Below the pieces are notes generated by a model. The model did no database searches. It saw only the letters and a program-made list of their open reading frames with translations, and was not told the origin of the DNA. Position numbers and translations under genes: made by a program. A stretch of 64,000 bases of DNA from Paramarasmius palmivorus (lineage: Eukaryota > Basidiomycota > Agaricomycetes > Agaricales > Marasmiaceae), in NCBI GenBank assembly GCA_037176845.1, contig JAYKXP010000013.1:310001-374000 (forward strand), given 5' to 3'. The first letter of the stretch is position 1. The number at the start of each line of letters is the position of its first letter. Below are positions 32,046-44,989 of this stretch, in pieces.

Positions 32046-35000
32046 ATGGACCCTACAATGTGGTTGTCGGACGGCCAGAGAAGTCAGCCGTCGAGCGTGG
32101 TGGATGATTGGGTGAAGGAGCGTTCGACGTCGACAACGCCGGCGGCAGCGTCAGGCTCGTCTTCGGCGTCGCCTACCCTTGACCTGGATTTCATCAATGA
32201 CATGGCTTGTGAGTTCTCGGTCTTATGTGTTCTTCCATGTTGCTAAGAATTGCATACGACAGTGTCGACCAGTGGATCCAACAGTTCGCTCTTCGTTCCT
32301 TTTCAGACCAACAGCTATTACGGGTCACCTTACAACACGATACCCTATGGCTCGTCGTCATGGGCAGGAAATTCCTCTCTTCCTTTATCCTCGTATTCTA
32401 GTCTCAACGGCGCAACGACTAGTACCACAACATCTTCATCTCCGCCTCAGAATCACCAATCATCACCTCCGATTCAGCATCAACATTCACCCCCGATATC
32501 AAGTATGGTGATCGAGTGAGTCTTTCGTTCTATTATGGGCGCTCTGTTGACTTAGTGGCACGTTCCTGTAGTCCCGCGCTCACTTCAGCTGGTGGCTCAG
32601 CTGGTCCGCCGAAACAGAACCATCAGTATTCACATTCACCCCCTCCTCAATCAACAGGCCCTGCCTTTCCATATTCTCAATACTCGACCTTGTCATCCTT
32701 AATACCCCATCTCTATCCTCAAGCTCAACAGCGACCGCAACAACATTCAGCCCCTTCCCAAGGTACCTTATCGCCCCAAGCGCTTCATACGACAGCTCCA
32801 TCATCCCTCCTCGGCGCTATATCAACTTCTCAATTTTACGGACAGCCACAACAATTACAGCCTCATGTTAAGCAGGAGCAGCAACTCACACTGCCGCAGC
32901 ACTCCCCACCGCCTATACCCTCGGGCTCCGGATCACACCAGTCACTGCCACAACAGCAGCCGGCACCGACACCACAACCTCAAGGTCCTACTCCTGAGCA
33001 ACGCAAGCAGCAACTCTATACTGCCATCAAACCCTTACTTCAGTCTTCCGCATTCACAGGCGCACAGGCTGTAAGTACGCTTGTGCAGCGGATAGATGAA
33101 TTTGGAGTTCAAGATGTCGATCCAACTTTGCGTCACGAAATTCTGACCAAGATACGAGATGGTGCCGGAAATCATTATTTTCGGGCGTGGGGTGAGAATA
33201 CCACGGCCTTGGACATAACGAGAGAATGGCTCAGGGCGGCTTATACCGCAAAGGAAGGTGATCCGTTAGCAGAGACGACAATGCCGCTACTCCATGTATG
33301 TCCTAAAAGTAATCACGGTAACAAAGCGGCTCAACGTTTGAATAGATTATCGATCGGCTACCCTTGACAGTGGAATCGCTCAAGAACTCCAAATTGGGCA
33401 AGCTAGTCGTCAAGATTGTCAAGGACCCGCCAACACCTGGTGAGTGCTCTCTTCAGCCTATTTCCTTTCTGGTATGGCGTCACCTGCCCATGTTCATTTT
33501 CGGCTATGCTTGTCGAAGCGCCCAGCGCCTATCATCTCCAAAGCTAGCTCCTGTAAAAGCTGAAAGTGGAGGGACAGTCCCCTCACCGACTGCGATATCT
33601 TCGCACTCTTAAAATACCTTTCTCAACAACCACAATGAGTTTAAATACATAAATCTAACTTACGTGTCCCCCTCTTCTTTCTATATTGCTTCGCTATTGC
33701 GGAATCGTCGTGCACGAATACACAAAATACCCATATCAATGCAAACAGCAATCAAGGATATGGCGTCCAATGTCGAACGAAGATGGCGTCAGCTTGTAGA
33801 AGGCGCGTCAAAGACGAACGGGCATAGCTCAAAAGATGCCCCAGGTGAGTCACGCCAGTTCGCTGTACGATGTCGCCTTCTCATTGAATGGTCATAGATC
33901 CAAAGGCCAGTGTCAAGAAGCGTAAGGAACCAGCGACGAGCTCGAAGGCTGCCCCTCCCGCAAAGAAACCCGCCGTGGGCTCTTCAACGTCATCGAAACC
34001 TACAGCATCGTCGGCATTAACTACGAAAGCTAGCAACAATGCAGGTGTCAAGGATGCAAAGTCGGATACCGGTTTCTTCTCTGCACCCAAGCCTAAACCC
34101 AAGCTTCCAACCTTTAAGAAGGCGCCTCCAACGGCCGCGAGTAGTGCTTCAACATCGGATTCAGTGGCGCAACCTTCGTCTATAGACCCCTTTCAAGAGG
34201 TTCTCAAGTCTATGGGCAAGTCAAGAACGCGGTCACAATCACCTGCGTCAGCTAGTGGTGGTACAGCAGGCATAACTTCTGTGTCTACGACACCGTCGAC
34301 AAACACGCCTCCGCTGGTTGGATCTTCGACGTCGAACACGGGGTTGACCAAATCGGGCAAAAAGAAGAAATCAGTCACTTGGGCGTCTGAAGAAAAACTA
34401 GAGTCTATCAGGTTCATTGATAAAGCCATCTATGATGATGACCCTTCAGATGTTAGCACTCATTTCCTCTCGCTTGAATATCTGTTAATGTTTCTTTTCA
34501 ATGTTGTTCTTTTACGTAGGGTATGCATCATCACAGTTTGCGTGATCTTGACAGAGGAGAAGGAGCCGCACTACATGCACATTTGTTTGAAGAGACGGTG
34601 GACTGGTCAGAACCTCAACGTGAGCAAAATTCTTTTCTTCTATCGGTTGAAATGATCGAGACATGTTTTTGGTATAGCGATCGAGATACCCATAGACATC
34701 GAATTACCACCACGAGGCGAAGGCAGTACAGAGAAGATTACTCAAGAGGAACGAGAGAAGACGGCACTTGTTGCTGTGTACCTTAATCCTGCACATATAC
34801 CAGACTCACCAGGTGAGCCTGCGTCGACGATATCGGATGAGGATGTCGATAAGGATGTGACTGCCATGACGTGCGGGCCTGATGCGGATGGGTACTTCTT
34901 TAGTGACACTGTGCCGCAGCCTCAGGAAACGGCAGCGTCTACTGTTGCGGATCTAGTTGCACAATTGGCGACTGGGAATGCACCGTTAGTGGTGAATGGA

Positions 35001-35582
35001 CTGAGTGGAGGGGATTCGGGCGGATTCGGCATGAACGGATTCAACAGTGATGCCGGAAACGGTTTTGGAGGTATGCGAATGAACATCGTCAATCCCGAGG
35101 GTCAATGTCCCTCTGTGAATCCCAATATTAATAAATCATGTTGTTTAGATGCAATGGCTGCGATACAGCAACAGATGCAAACGTTGGCACCAGAACAAAT
35201 GCAGGTACTCCTGCAGCAGCTCAATCCAGCCGGTGGCAGTGCAGGTTACGGCGGTGACAGCTGGCAGTCCGGAGGGCCGGGTCAGTTTACCGATTTCGGT
35301 TTTAATGGCGAATCAGGAAATGGAGACCGCACATGGGCCGACACCGGAAGCGGAGTCGGAGGAAGGGGAGGACGAGGAGGTGGCCGCTTTCGTGGTCGTG
35401 GTCGAGGTGGCGTAGATGGCGGTGGGTTTAGACATAATAAAAGAAAACCTTGCAGTTTTTTTCAGTCTGGAAGGCGAGCGAATTACATCTCTACATATAA
35501 GAAGCAAAAAAAAACTGATGCGTCCCGATACAGATGCAAGTATGGCGATCAGTGCGACTTTGCACACGAGTTGATCTCGTAG
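32046..35582 (+). CDS. PNUTS: PNUTS-like PP1 regulatory subunit (TFIIS-N, RVxF, CCCH)
   Basis: The start is the ATG at 32046 (MDPTMWLSDGQRSQPSSVVD). A Ser/Gln/Pro-rich N-terminus leads to a TFIIS N-terminal (LW) domain: ALDITREWLRAAYTAKEGDP, PLLHIIDRLPLTVESLKNSK, LGKLVVKIVKDPPTP and IKDMASNVERRWRQLVEGA. Then comes a PP1-docking motif in KKKSVTWASEEKLESIRFID, matching the PNUTS pattern KTVTW. After Gly-rich and RGG-like stretches, a single CCCH zinc finger closes the protein: CSFFQSGR joined to CKYGDQCDFAHEL, spacing C-x7-C-x5-C-x3-H, which requires a GC-AG intron at 35474-35533. The three modules in this order identify PNUTS (PPP1R10), the subunit that brings PP1 to RNA polymerase II termination complexes. 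One intron (about 33440-33750) is unusually long. Confidence 0.85.
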
Positions 35583-36193
35583 CGCTCCGTTTGGCCCTTC
35601 CGCTGCGCAAGCATTCTCTTTTCTACTTCTTTTCTTGGGACCCAGAAGTAAAATGTTCAGCAACTGCATACTACACATGTGTACATACCGCATTCTTGTC
35701 ACCCACATTTACATACATTCTTTCAGCATACTTTACACAAGCATTGAATAAAGTACTTGATGACCCTTTCCATACTGTGTCAAGTGAATCGTAGATAACC
35801 GTTGGATCGATGGAAACATGGGTGACGGTTACTTATGATCGTCCAGAAGCCACTATTCGCGAGGATGAAAAATTGCTAGATATACAGGTACATCAAGTGA
35901 TAAATAGTAGCTCAAAACCGATAAAACAAAGCGTCTCCTGCTAGAAGTAAGATATCCGATGCATGCTAGTGTACTAGGTTACAATCTATGTTGCTAAGTT
36001 GAAAAGAGGAATTAACTATTGCAGGTCGATATAAGAGCAAGATGGGAGAAAACAGAGACAAAAAAGCGGAACAGTGATAAGAAACGAGGATATAAAAAGC
36101 ACACGACGACAATAAGACACAGAAAGAGATAATGTATGACACGGCGAGAAAGCAACAACATTGGATGCCCGAGGTATGTAAATGGTTTAAGTT
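35583..36193. other. convergent intergenic region
   Basis: It lies between the stop codons of the PNUTS-like gene (plus) and the LDB1-like gene (minus). It holds 3' UTRs; no gene seen. Confidence 0.6.
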
Positions 36194-39100
36194 TCATGGA
36201 CCTGTCTTTCGTTTTCGCTGAGGACGTTTTTGCGGCGGTCCTTCGGCAGAACTATTGGGTGAATCTGTAACCTGCTTCCGTTTGAGATTGGCAGCGGACA
36301 TTGAGGGAGTGAGATTGCCAGTAGAACTAGCCGACGCTGATGACGGCGGAGCACCACCGAGCACACCTCCAATAGCACTAGGCCCAGCTGTTTGGCCCGC
36401 TGAAGAAGGTATACTCATGTGCTGCTTTCGCGGAGAGTTCTGAGCAGATGTTGGAGCATTTTGCGGCGAACTCATTGCTGAGGCCATGGTCGATGGAGTT
36501 TGTACCAGTGCTGTATTGGTAATGGAGCCAGGCGCGCTGGCATATAACGTCTGGGCTGGGATCCCTGATTGGAAATTAGGAAAGGAAGATGTGGTTGGGG
36601 TCCCTGATGGGTTCGGAAGTCCGCCAGGATGTGCAATGCCATTCATCATTGGAGCTGAATATCCCATGCGTTCCCTCAACTCCGAGCTCATTTGTCGTAG
36701 GGCATCTACATTGAAAACCAAAATGAGAGGTGTTCACACTAGAATAAAGCAAACACGCACCTTTTGGACCAAGCTCATGCTCGGTAGAAAACACGATCAA
36801 GTCCGCCATGTCTGCACAGCTATCCGCTAGCTGGTAGCCAAGGACGTTGAGCAAAGCAGACTGCAGAAGAAACGCGCGCGACGCTCACCTCTAAACACCG
36901 CATAGTTGCCTGCGGGATACCAAATGCGTTCACGGGCTCTCCAGGAATGTGACCACGTTCAATGATTATTCTGGGCTCTTCCCATTTCCTTTCTTCCTCC
37001 TGCTGATCGGAAACATCAGACTGCCTGCCTCCTCTTGACATCTTTGGGGACTCTATCGTCCGCTGTCCCATCGTGATGGCATCGAGTGCAATAAACTTCT
37101 CGTGACTCTTCGCCTCGAACTCGAAGTTTTCAAATTTCAAATAGAAATTGCCTCCGGTCTGGTGATGCGGGTGGTGTACCGATGGTGCTTGGGTGCCAGG
37201 AGGTGCAGCTGCCGTTACGACAACGTGTACCGTCAGCGGACCCTTGAGCGCAACGGTGTATCCATTGTTGAACTTGTACGTCCATATTGCGCTAACGCAC
37301 TCTACTATCGCGTGCCCATAATCGAAGAGTCGTTCCCGCGCTCCGTCAAGGGTAAGAGTCATTGACTTGACTCCGGATTGAGTCGTGACAAGAAAAAATC
37401 GAGGGAGCACAGGAACACCTATTTCTAAACCGAAGCAAAGAGAGGGGCAGAGACTTTGGTTACTAACACCGTACTCGGAAAGCCAAATAGACACGTACCA
37501 AACACCTTTGCCTCTGTTCGTTGGCTGTCTTTCCATAAAGTAAACTTCACAACGGACTTGGGCGTAAAGTACTCTCTCACGAGGTCGTTCCACCATGAAA
37601 GCTGCACTTTCTGTATCACCAGAAATGAACAGACAGGTCAGTTTTGCGCAAAAGTATATGAAGCAGTTGACGTACTTGTTTGCTCTCATTAGCTAGAACA
37701 CCACTAAACTGCAGTAACCGCAGCAAACCTTGCCCATGCCCCAAGGCGTGGGGCATCCTAACATGATAGAATATATTAGAACTAACCCCTCAAAATGAAT
37801 GAATAATTGAATAGTTAGAGGAAGACTCACGAGATGCCAGTAGGAAGTACTTGCGCCGGGTTGTATGTGGCGCCGGTTGGGCGTGGTGGCATAGCAAACC
37901 CAATAGGCGCCTGGAGTGAAACATTGGCGCTAGACGCTGAATGAGGTCCTGCGCCAGAACCACCTGAAGACGGCGAGGCTTCATCATGTGGAGGCTCAGC
38001 AGGTTGTCCTCCAGGTGGATGAAGCTGCTGGGACGGCGGTTGCGGTTGAGGAAGTTGTGGAGGCTGTGGATGCCCTGGAGGCCTCGGCGCTATTGCTGAC
38101 TGCGGGTGCTGTGACGGATTCCCATGCGGCATCGAACCTGGAGGCACCATAGGCTGTGACGGCCCAGGACCTGGCGGACCTCCAGATGAAGTCGGCCGTA
38201 TGCTTTGTGGTGGCGTTTGGTGAGACGGTGGTTGTCCAAGTGGACCACCAGATTGCGATATCCGTCCAGGGGGTAACATTCCAGAGTTTGGAGGAGGTTG
38301 CGATAGGGAAGGAGGACGTGATGTATGTGAAGATGGAGGTCGAGCATTGGGATTGGGGGGTTGAGAAGGTGGTCTCGGAGGATAGATGTTCATTGCGATG
38401 TCGTTCGGATGTGGTGAAGAGTGGTGTTGTTGCTGGGAAGGAGGTCGATGGGTTGGATGGTGAGGATGGTTGACATTATGTGGAGTAGGTGGATGCGGCT
38501 GTCCGCCATTTTGGTTCTGAGGTGACATGCCGAACGATCCAGGAAAAGCCTCGTTCGGATGCATCTGTTCCAACTTCTGGGCCGGTGTCACCGTGAAGTT
38601 TGGGTGATTAGGCGTATTCCCTGGCGTATTTCCTATACTACCTGGTAACGAGCTAGACATTTCTCCCATGTTATTCGGAGGAGTACTAGGGGGAAAACCA
38701 GTGTAGCCATTAACCGGACCATTACCTGGTCCTTGAGGAGGAAAACTGTTGCCACTTGGATTAAAAAGCAGGTTATCTGGCGTACGACGATGTATGGACT
38801 GTTGTGATGGCCCAGGGCCGCCCATGGACATGCCAGGGTTCTGTGGATGTGTGCCGGGACGAGGTGAACCAGCAAGTGGAGGGTGATGCATGGCGTTCGG
38901 AAATTCATTGCGATGTCCAGGAAGGTTGCCTGGCATGCCTCCAAGACCAAGGTTCGATGGTGGAGGGGGATTTAAGCTGTTCATGACTGGCTGTGTGGTG
39001 TTTGCTCGATTCATTGAGTTCATTGCCGGGCTACCACTTGGACCAGGACGATTTAGTTGCATGTCAGGTTGCATTGGTGCTCGCAGATGATTTTGAGGTT

Positions 39101-39608
39101 GCTGACCAGCCATTGGCGGTTGTCGCATTGTACCTGGTAGTCCGTTCTGCTGGCCTATCCCCATCCCCATGCCGGGGTTCATATTCATCCCCATCATCGC
39201 GTTTGCATTCATCTGCGGCTGGGATGAAACACGACGCAACGGGTTTGACGCTCCTGGTGGACCTCCTGCCATCATATTGGGAGAAAAGGCAAGGTTCATG
39301 GGCATATTATTGTTCATGTGAGAACTAGGCACGCTTCCGGGGTTGAGCGACTGAGGATTTTGACCTGGACGAAGAGCATTCTGTAAAGGGCGAGGTTGCT
39401 GACCTGGATGCATAGGACCTCCTGGTTGTAGCGAGAATCGATTTCCTGGGTTTGGAGGACCATTGAGCATGGTCATTGGGGGAGCACCGGGGTTCGAGTT
39501 TGGCGGCATATTTGACTGCTGGGAGTTTGTTACGGCGAAAGGACCATTGGTGAGACTCATCATTTGAGGTTGATTCACGCTACCCTGGCGTAGCATATGA
39601 TGATTCAT
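36194..39608 (-). CDS. LDB1: LIM-domain-binding (LDB1/Adn1-type) transcriptional co-regulator
   Basis: The start is the ATG at 39608 (MNHHMLRQGSVNQPQMMSLT); the frame is open further up only to a TTG. About 590 residues of Pro/Gln/Asn/Gly-rich sequence are followed by the LDB domain across short exons: LLRLLQFSGVLANE, LSWWNDLVREYFTPKSVVKF, TLWKDSQRTEAK, IGVPVLPRFFLVTTQSGVKS, GHAIVECVSAIWTYKFNNGY, NFYLKFENFEFEAKSHEKFI and EPVNAFGIPQATMRCLEV. A Ser/Pro-rich tail with a basic end (PPQKRPQRKRKTGP) stops at 36194. In fungi such proteins act in developmental, adhesion and hyphal programmes as bridging factors for DNA-binding partners. All core blocks are present. It shares a 295-bp divergent promoter with IMP3. 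Confidence 0.87.
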
Positions 39609-39903
39609 TTGAAAGAGCTGGGGGATGCGAGAGAAGGAGGGGGGAACGAGGGGGAACGAGGGGAAGAAAAAAAGGACAAGAAGAATGATAGCGAGGTGAT
39701 ACCAGTCGACAGGTGAAATCTGGTGAATCGACAACGAGGAAAGGTGCTTCGAAGACGGCGAAGAGGTGCTGAAAGACGTCGATGGCAGCGAGCAAGAATT
39801 GCTCTACGCTGCCAGCCTCAACGTTCACCCAAGCTTGTATACGGTGGGAGTCCGAACGGTCCTTCTTCCCACGTGCATCACAACACACCAAACTCCCATC
39901 ATC

Positions 39904-40674
39904 ATGGTCAGAAAACTCAAGTATCACGAACAAAAATTGCTCAAAAAAGTCGATTTCCTCAATGCAAGTATTTTCCTGTCTTTTTTTGAATTTTTTTTCC
40001 TGAGTATTTTTTTCGTAGTGGAAGCAAGATGCAAACCTCAGGGAGATCAAGGTCATGCGACGTTATCATATCCAGGACAGAGAAGATTATCACAAATACA
40101 ATAAACTGTGTGGATCGCTCCGTTCGTTCGCTCACCGAATAACTCTCTTGCCTGCTCAAGATCCTTTTCGTGCGCGCATGGAGAGCCAGCTTTTGAACAA
40201 GCTCTATGACATGGGCGTCCTCAACTCGTCAGCCAAACTCAGCGACGTTGACAAATTGACCGTAGCTGCATTTTGCCGCAGGCGTCTCGCTGTGTTCATG
40301 TGCATGACTAAAATGGCAGAAACCGTCAGCGCAGTATGTTCAATTCAACAACCCGTCTTCGTCGGCCATTTCATTCACCCATCTTACTTGTTTCCTTTCG
40401 CAGGCTGCTAAATTCATCGAGCAGGGTCATGTCCGTGTTGGACCAGATACAATTACTGACCCGGCTTACCTGGTGACCAGGTATGTTCCACGGATGTTCG
40501 GACCTACTCACTCTAATGACTCTTTTAGACGAATGGAGGACTTTGTCACTTGGGTTGACACCTCTAAACTCAAGCGTATCGTTATGTCCTACAACGACGA
40601 GGTGCGTCTTTCAAATCTTCCCGTTAATGGAATGCTAACATTTGGTCTAGCTCGACGACTTTGACCTGTTATAA
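39904..40674 (+). CDS. IMP3: IMP3, U3 small nucleolar ribonucleoprotein
   Basis: Five exons: 39904-39963, 40019-40333, 40404-40480, 40529-40601 and 40651-40674. They read [40 protein letters not shown], then the conserved [20 protein letters not shown], an S4-like RNA-binding part ([34 protein letters not shown]) and the typical terminus NDELDDFDLL. The protein acts with Mpp10 and Imp4 in the small-subunit processome on U3 snoRNA. The first intron (55 nt) has a GC donor, GCAAGT; any GT donor nearby would break the conserved DFLNWKQDAN junction, so the GC-AG call is strong. Confidence 0.93.
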
Positions 40675-42196
40675 AAAATCGTGCTCGGATTATCGGAATT
40701 GGTTCCCGGTATACACTCCCTCACCATGCGCCGATCCTGCCACGACGTACCGACCGCCTGCTTGGCAACTCGTCATGCTGTTTCTACGCATTCCGACGCT
40801 CTACCTTGCTCTTCTATCGCCACGGATCCGCACCCGTACATAGCCAGAGCTGTGCCATCTTCCATGCCCATTCATCACATCACATCATGGTGACGATGAA
40901 TGAATCTTGTGGCGTTCCGAAAAATACTTCTAGTGTTCTAGATAATAGAGCATCCCGATATTTGGTCATAATTGTGATCGTTTTTCGAGTGGTGATAAGT
41001 TAGAGGTGATATATGGATGATTCGGTCTATATGAGGAATACGTGTACTCAAAATGACCCATATCGTAGATAGATCATTCATACTATCAATAGCATCGCTT
41101 TGTCTTGCCACTTTCTTAGCGAACACTACAATTTGAATGGTTGACCGTCCCTTAAGAATCGTCGGCACCGACAATCACAACGTGGCGAAATGGGGATGTC
41201 GAGGCTCGATAGAAGGCCTTCGAGTTGGCTGGGGATATGATATTTCAAAATTGCTTCCGCGGAAGACCATATGTGGATAACTTGAATCTTAAATCCAGAT
41301 GAGCTCAGGATGGGGGAGAGCGAATGATTGTTTTCAGTCTGAAGGGCAATACAGGTGAGCGTAACACAATTCAAAGTGCTAGCATAACCTTATTTGAGTG
41401 ACCCAATGCGATGCGGGTCAGGCTGTTGCAGAATCCTTCTGCGCTTCGCGGCGATCGTCAATTGTCAGTTGAGGGTGTTGTAGGCGCTGCAATGCCTGAC
41501 CCGCGTATTCCCTTTTTTCTTCCGATTGACTCACCATGATAGTAATAATTTTCAGTTTTTAAGCACAGAGTTTCAAGTATCTGTAATTCCTGCTAGCACA
41601 GAATTGGGAGCTAACTATGACGCACCAGTACTTTCTTATACAACACCTCCGAAGACAATCTTTCATGCAGATGGTGGCACAAGTAAAGCCTTCATTCATG
41701 TTGAAACTACATAGTACCTACTCTTTCAGGTCGACAAAACAAATGAAATTTGACAGGTTACAATGTTCCAATATGTTTCTGCCAGTGCATGATTTGTGCG
41801 CTGCTGCCGCCGCAGAGCCCAGCAAGGTGTTGTTACACAGCTCTATTTTCTGGGTTGCTACAAGTGAGTGTGACACAATCTAAACTGGTGATCATCAGCT
41901 TATTGGGTAGATACCAATTGTTGTAGCCTGTTCTTCTGCACTTCTCGGTGACTAACATCATCAGAGACGGATTGTTGTGAGCAGTCTACCGCAGTCATCG
42001 GCGTACCCGATGACTGCGTTCTTCTTTTCTATCTCAAATTCTTGGCGTTGGTTTGGTACTTTGCAAGGTCCTGGACAACTGCGGCACGCGTTCGTTATAC
42101 CTATTCTTACACCACGGTCGAGAACAAGGTAGTGCATTACAATGTGAGGTGTCTTGTAGCAATGTGGAAGCCAGTATTACTAGTAGTCAATCATGC
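40675..42196. other. 1.5-kb intergenic region with inverted repeats
   Basis: No gene could be supported. It contains an imperfect inverted repeat of 18-19 bp (41413-41431 with 41487-41504, core GCGGGTCAGGC and GCCTGACCCGC) and a perfect hairpin at 41990-42018 (CGCAGTCATCGG, 5 bp, CCGATGACTGCG). Confidence 0.55.
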
Positions 42197-44573
42197 CTAC
42201 TTCCGTCGTCTGAAAACCAGTGGCATCCGGATGGGCCTATTCATCGTGGTAGTTAGGTTTAAACAGAACCCAGATTGAAACACGACGTACGTCAGCGTAA
42301 TACCTGGCTTACAGGCCAGAAGCCGAGCCTTCTTCTGCTCGAACGATTCACCTGCAAATTCAGGTTCGTCCTTCAACTCAATCTTGTACTGTGAGACCAA
42401 CATCGTAAGTATTGCGATGCCCTCGGTCTCGAAGAATCTACGCGGAGATAAGCTTGTCGTTCTCACAACTTCAAAGGATGTGCCCTTACTTGCGACCAAT
42501 ACATGCACGGGCACCTTGGACATAGAATAAGCATTTCAAATACAATTATCAGAATGTCCATCTCACGTACCACCGCTGAAAGGAAGGAACGCATCCCGCG
42601 GCCAATCTTCCCGAAAACGGGAAGGTTTGAATTCTTCAGGATCTTTCCAGTATCGTGCTGTTGCACTTGTTGAGAAAGCGCTACCAGAGTAAACCCAAAA
42701 TGGCGCGCTTACGATTGTAATGCAGACCAACTGTGTTGATACTGATGTATGTACCACGAGGGACGGGAATTACTCGAGTCTCTCCTGTCATAGTGCTTTC
42801 GGTAACGAGTGTTGTGTCCTCGGCAGAGACTTTGGGAATGACGTTCACAGGCGGGAACAGGCGCAGAGTCTCGTAGAATACACTGTCACACCGCTGTTAG
42901 CGCGGAATATGTTTGATATTTCCAATACTTACGCCATAGATTGTGTGAACAGCGGCATTTCTTCATATGTCTAAAAACGAGAAGATTAGTTTTGGGAGAC
43001 AGAAAGGTGTCATGGACGCGTACGGGTATTCTACCGTCAGGTAAAATTGACCGTATGTGCTGGTAGAGCTTCTCTTGTTCATCCGGGTATAAAGCAAGCA
43101 TAGCAAAAGTGAACGAGAGGGTATGGGCCGTAGTCTTGTTGCCGAGTCAACTCCGGAGACACCATTGAACAAGATGACACTTACCTCATGGCCAGCGAGA
43201 AGGAAAATGAAGATATTACCCACCACCTCGCGTTCAGTCAACGGCGAATCTCCTGTCGTTGTATCGTCGTTTGCATCCAGAAGACTGCTGAACAAATCAT
43301 ATCTTTCTTCCTTCTTTTCTGCGCTCCGGCGTTTCGCAATCATTTCAAACATGTATTGCTGAAAGACAGTCAGGCCACCTGATCAACAGGCGAAAGCGAG
43401 AATGTAGCACACACATCGAGTTCATCAAAAGCAAGCCTGATCTTCCGGAAGTATTCGTTGAGGCCCATAGCCCACTTTGGCACGGCAAGCTTGATAAAGA
43501 TACCAGTGCTAACTTCATGGAGCGCCTCCTTGAATGTCATTTGGTGGCCATCAGGGATAGCAAGATCGTCTTGCCAAGAGATCCTTCGACCGAATCCTAG
43601 ACAGTCCGATAAGCATAGCATCTACTGGAAGGGAAATCCACAAATTGCATACCAGCAACGCCAATTACGAATAGGGCAATCTGAACTTGTGTTAGAGCAG
43701 ATATTAGGGCCATTCAAAGTGACAAACCGGAAGGGTGATATCCAGACAGTGGTCAGTCGTGATGACGTCTTGTTCTCCCCAGACGTTCTTGAACATATCC
43801 AACATAATCCGCACCGTTTCGTCCCAGACAAGTTTATTGTTTCGCTGTCGAATGGATGTAAATCTGCGCGAACACGGTAGAAATCAAATATTGAAAACAT
43901 ACATCAGAAAACGCAGGAGAAGCGATCTTACGATACTTCTTCCACAGTTCTCCCTCAGACGCGATTATGTTCTTGCCAAAGAAAGTCAGGCTACGGTATT
44001 GTTCAACGGGCTTTGGGAACCGTGCTCGGGACGATGTGATTTCCTGACGATGGTCATATGAGGCTTTCCTTGAGTTTAACATGGCAACACTCGATACCTT
44101 AATCGCTGCTGCATTTGCAACGTTCAGTATAACGTTTGCAGGTAATGCTGATACCTGAATAGAGAAATTCTAGTAGACGACAGATAGTGAAGATAGTGAC
44201 ACGTACATTGGCTATGATGTCCCATCCAAAATAGTTATATACTAGGCATATGGTTCAGCATCTCTGGCCACCATAGATATTATGAGGGTATTACTTCTGA
44301 ACTTGTCGAGAAATGTATGATTTCTTCCAGGCGTGATCCCTGAGGTCCGAGGGAACAGATTTGCAAGGAATGTAAAATGGCACATAATTGTTCGATATCC
44401 GGGAAGACCACTGCGATGACTTCGTTAATTAGCGCTCCAAACTTGGAAGAAAGAATGACTACTCACCCAGTAGAGTTGACCAATCTCCTGAATTCTATGG
44501 CTTTCTGTGCAATGTACAAAATCACAAAAGAAGCGACAAAAAGCGCTATTTGCTTCGTCGAGAGCGACTCCAT
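42197..44573 (-). CDS. cytochrome P450 monooxygenase no. 2
   Basis: The start is the ATG at 44573, giving the N-terminal anchor MESLSTKQIALFVASFVILY, then GLPGYRTIMCHFTFLANLFP, ISPG-like GITPGRNHTFLDK, GWDIIANVSALPANVIL, ITSSRARFPKPVEQYRSLTF and SEGELWKKYRKIASPAFSD. The I-helix motif AGHETTAHTLSF spans an intron near 43190. ExxR is ETLRLFPPVNVIPKVSAED, PERF-like FKPSRFREDWPRDAFLPFSG follows, and the heme loop FSGGARACIGRKFFETEG holds the Cys ligand near 42505. The C-terminus is GITLTPIRMPLVFRRRK with stop at 42197. All landmarks are intact. This type is much expanded in agaricomycetes; its substrate is unknown. Confidence 0.87.
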
Positions 44574-44989
44574 TGTGGGTGGGAGTGGTTGTGAAGAGAG
44601 CAGTGTGTCCTCGGGGAAGGGGAAGGTGTCATTTCAATGGCATACTTATCATATTCATATTTACACATGTTTGAAATTGCGACGTCTTGATTACAGCTGA
44701 GATCTGAGAGCTCCTGGTGAACAGCAGGTGAACGAGAAACCCATCGTGAGGAATAGCATACTATGAATTGCTCGCAAGAAGGTCTGGAAGTCGAAGTAGA
44801 GATTGAGAGTGCTTAATTGGCTTGCGTAATCAAAGTTTGTCAACGGGGGCCGCGGGACACCGGCTGCCGCCTCTCCGGCCACCTCTCCGGCCACCTTGCA
44901 CCTTGTCTGACGTGCCTTGAGAGCTTGAGACTCAAATGAAAGAAATAGTGCAACATTCTGTTCTGTCTACATACTCCTCTGATAGGGTC
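44574..44989. other. intergenic
   Basis: Upstream of P450 no. 2 and downstream of the sugar kinase. It includes a GC-rich stretch with repeated GGCCACCTCTCC near 44870-44895. No gene seen. Confidence 0.5.

Noticed and set aside
41353..41885. Direct repeat between about 41353 and 41865 (GTGAGCGTAACACAAT and GTGAGTGTGACACAAT)
   Set aside because: The similarity covers under 30 bp and does not extend on either side, so it may be chance.
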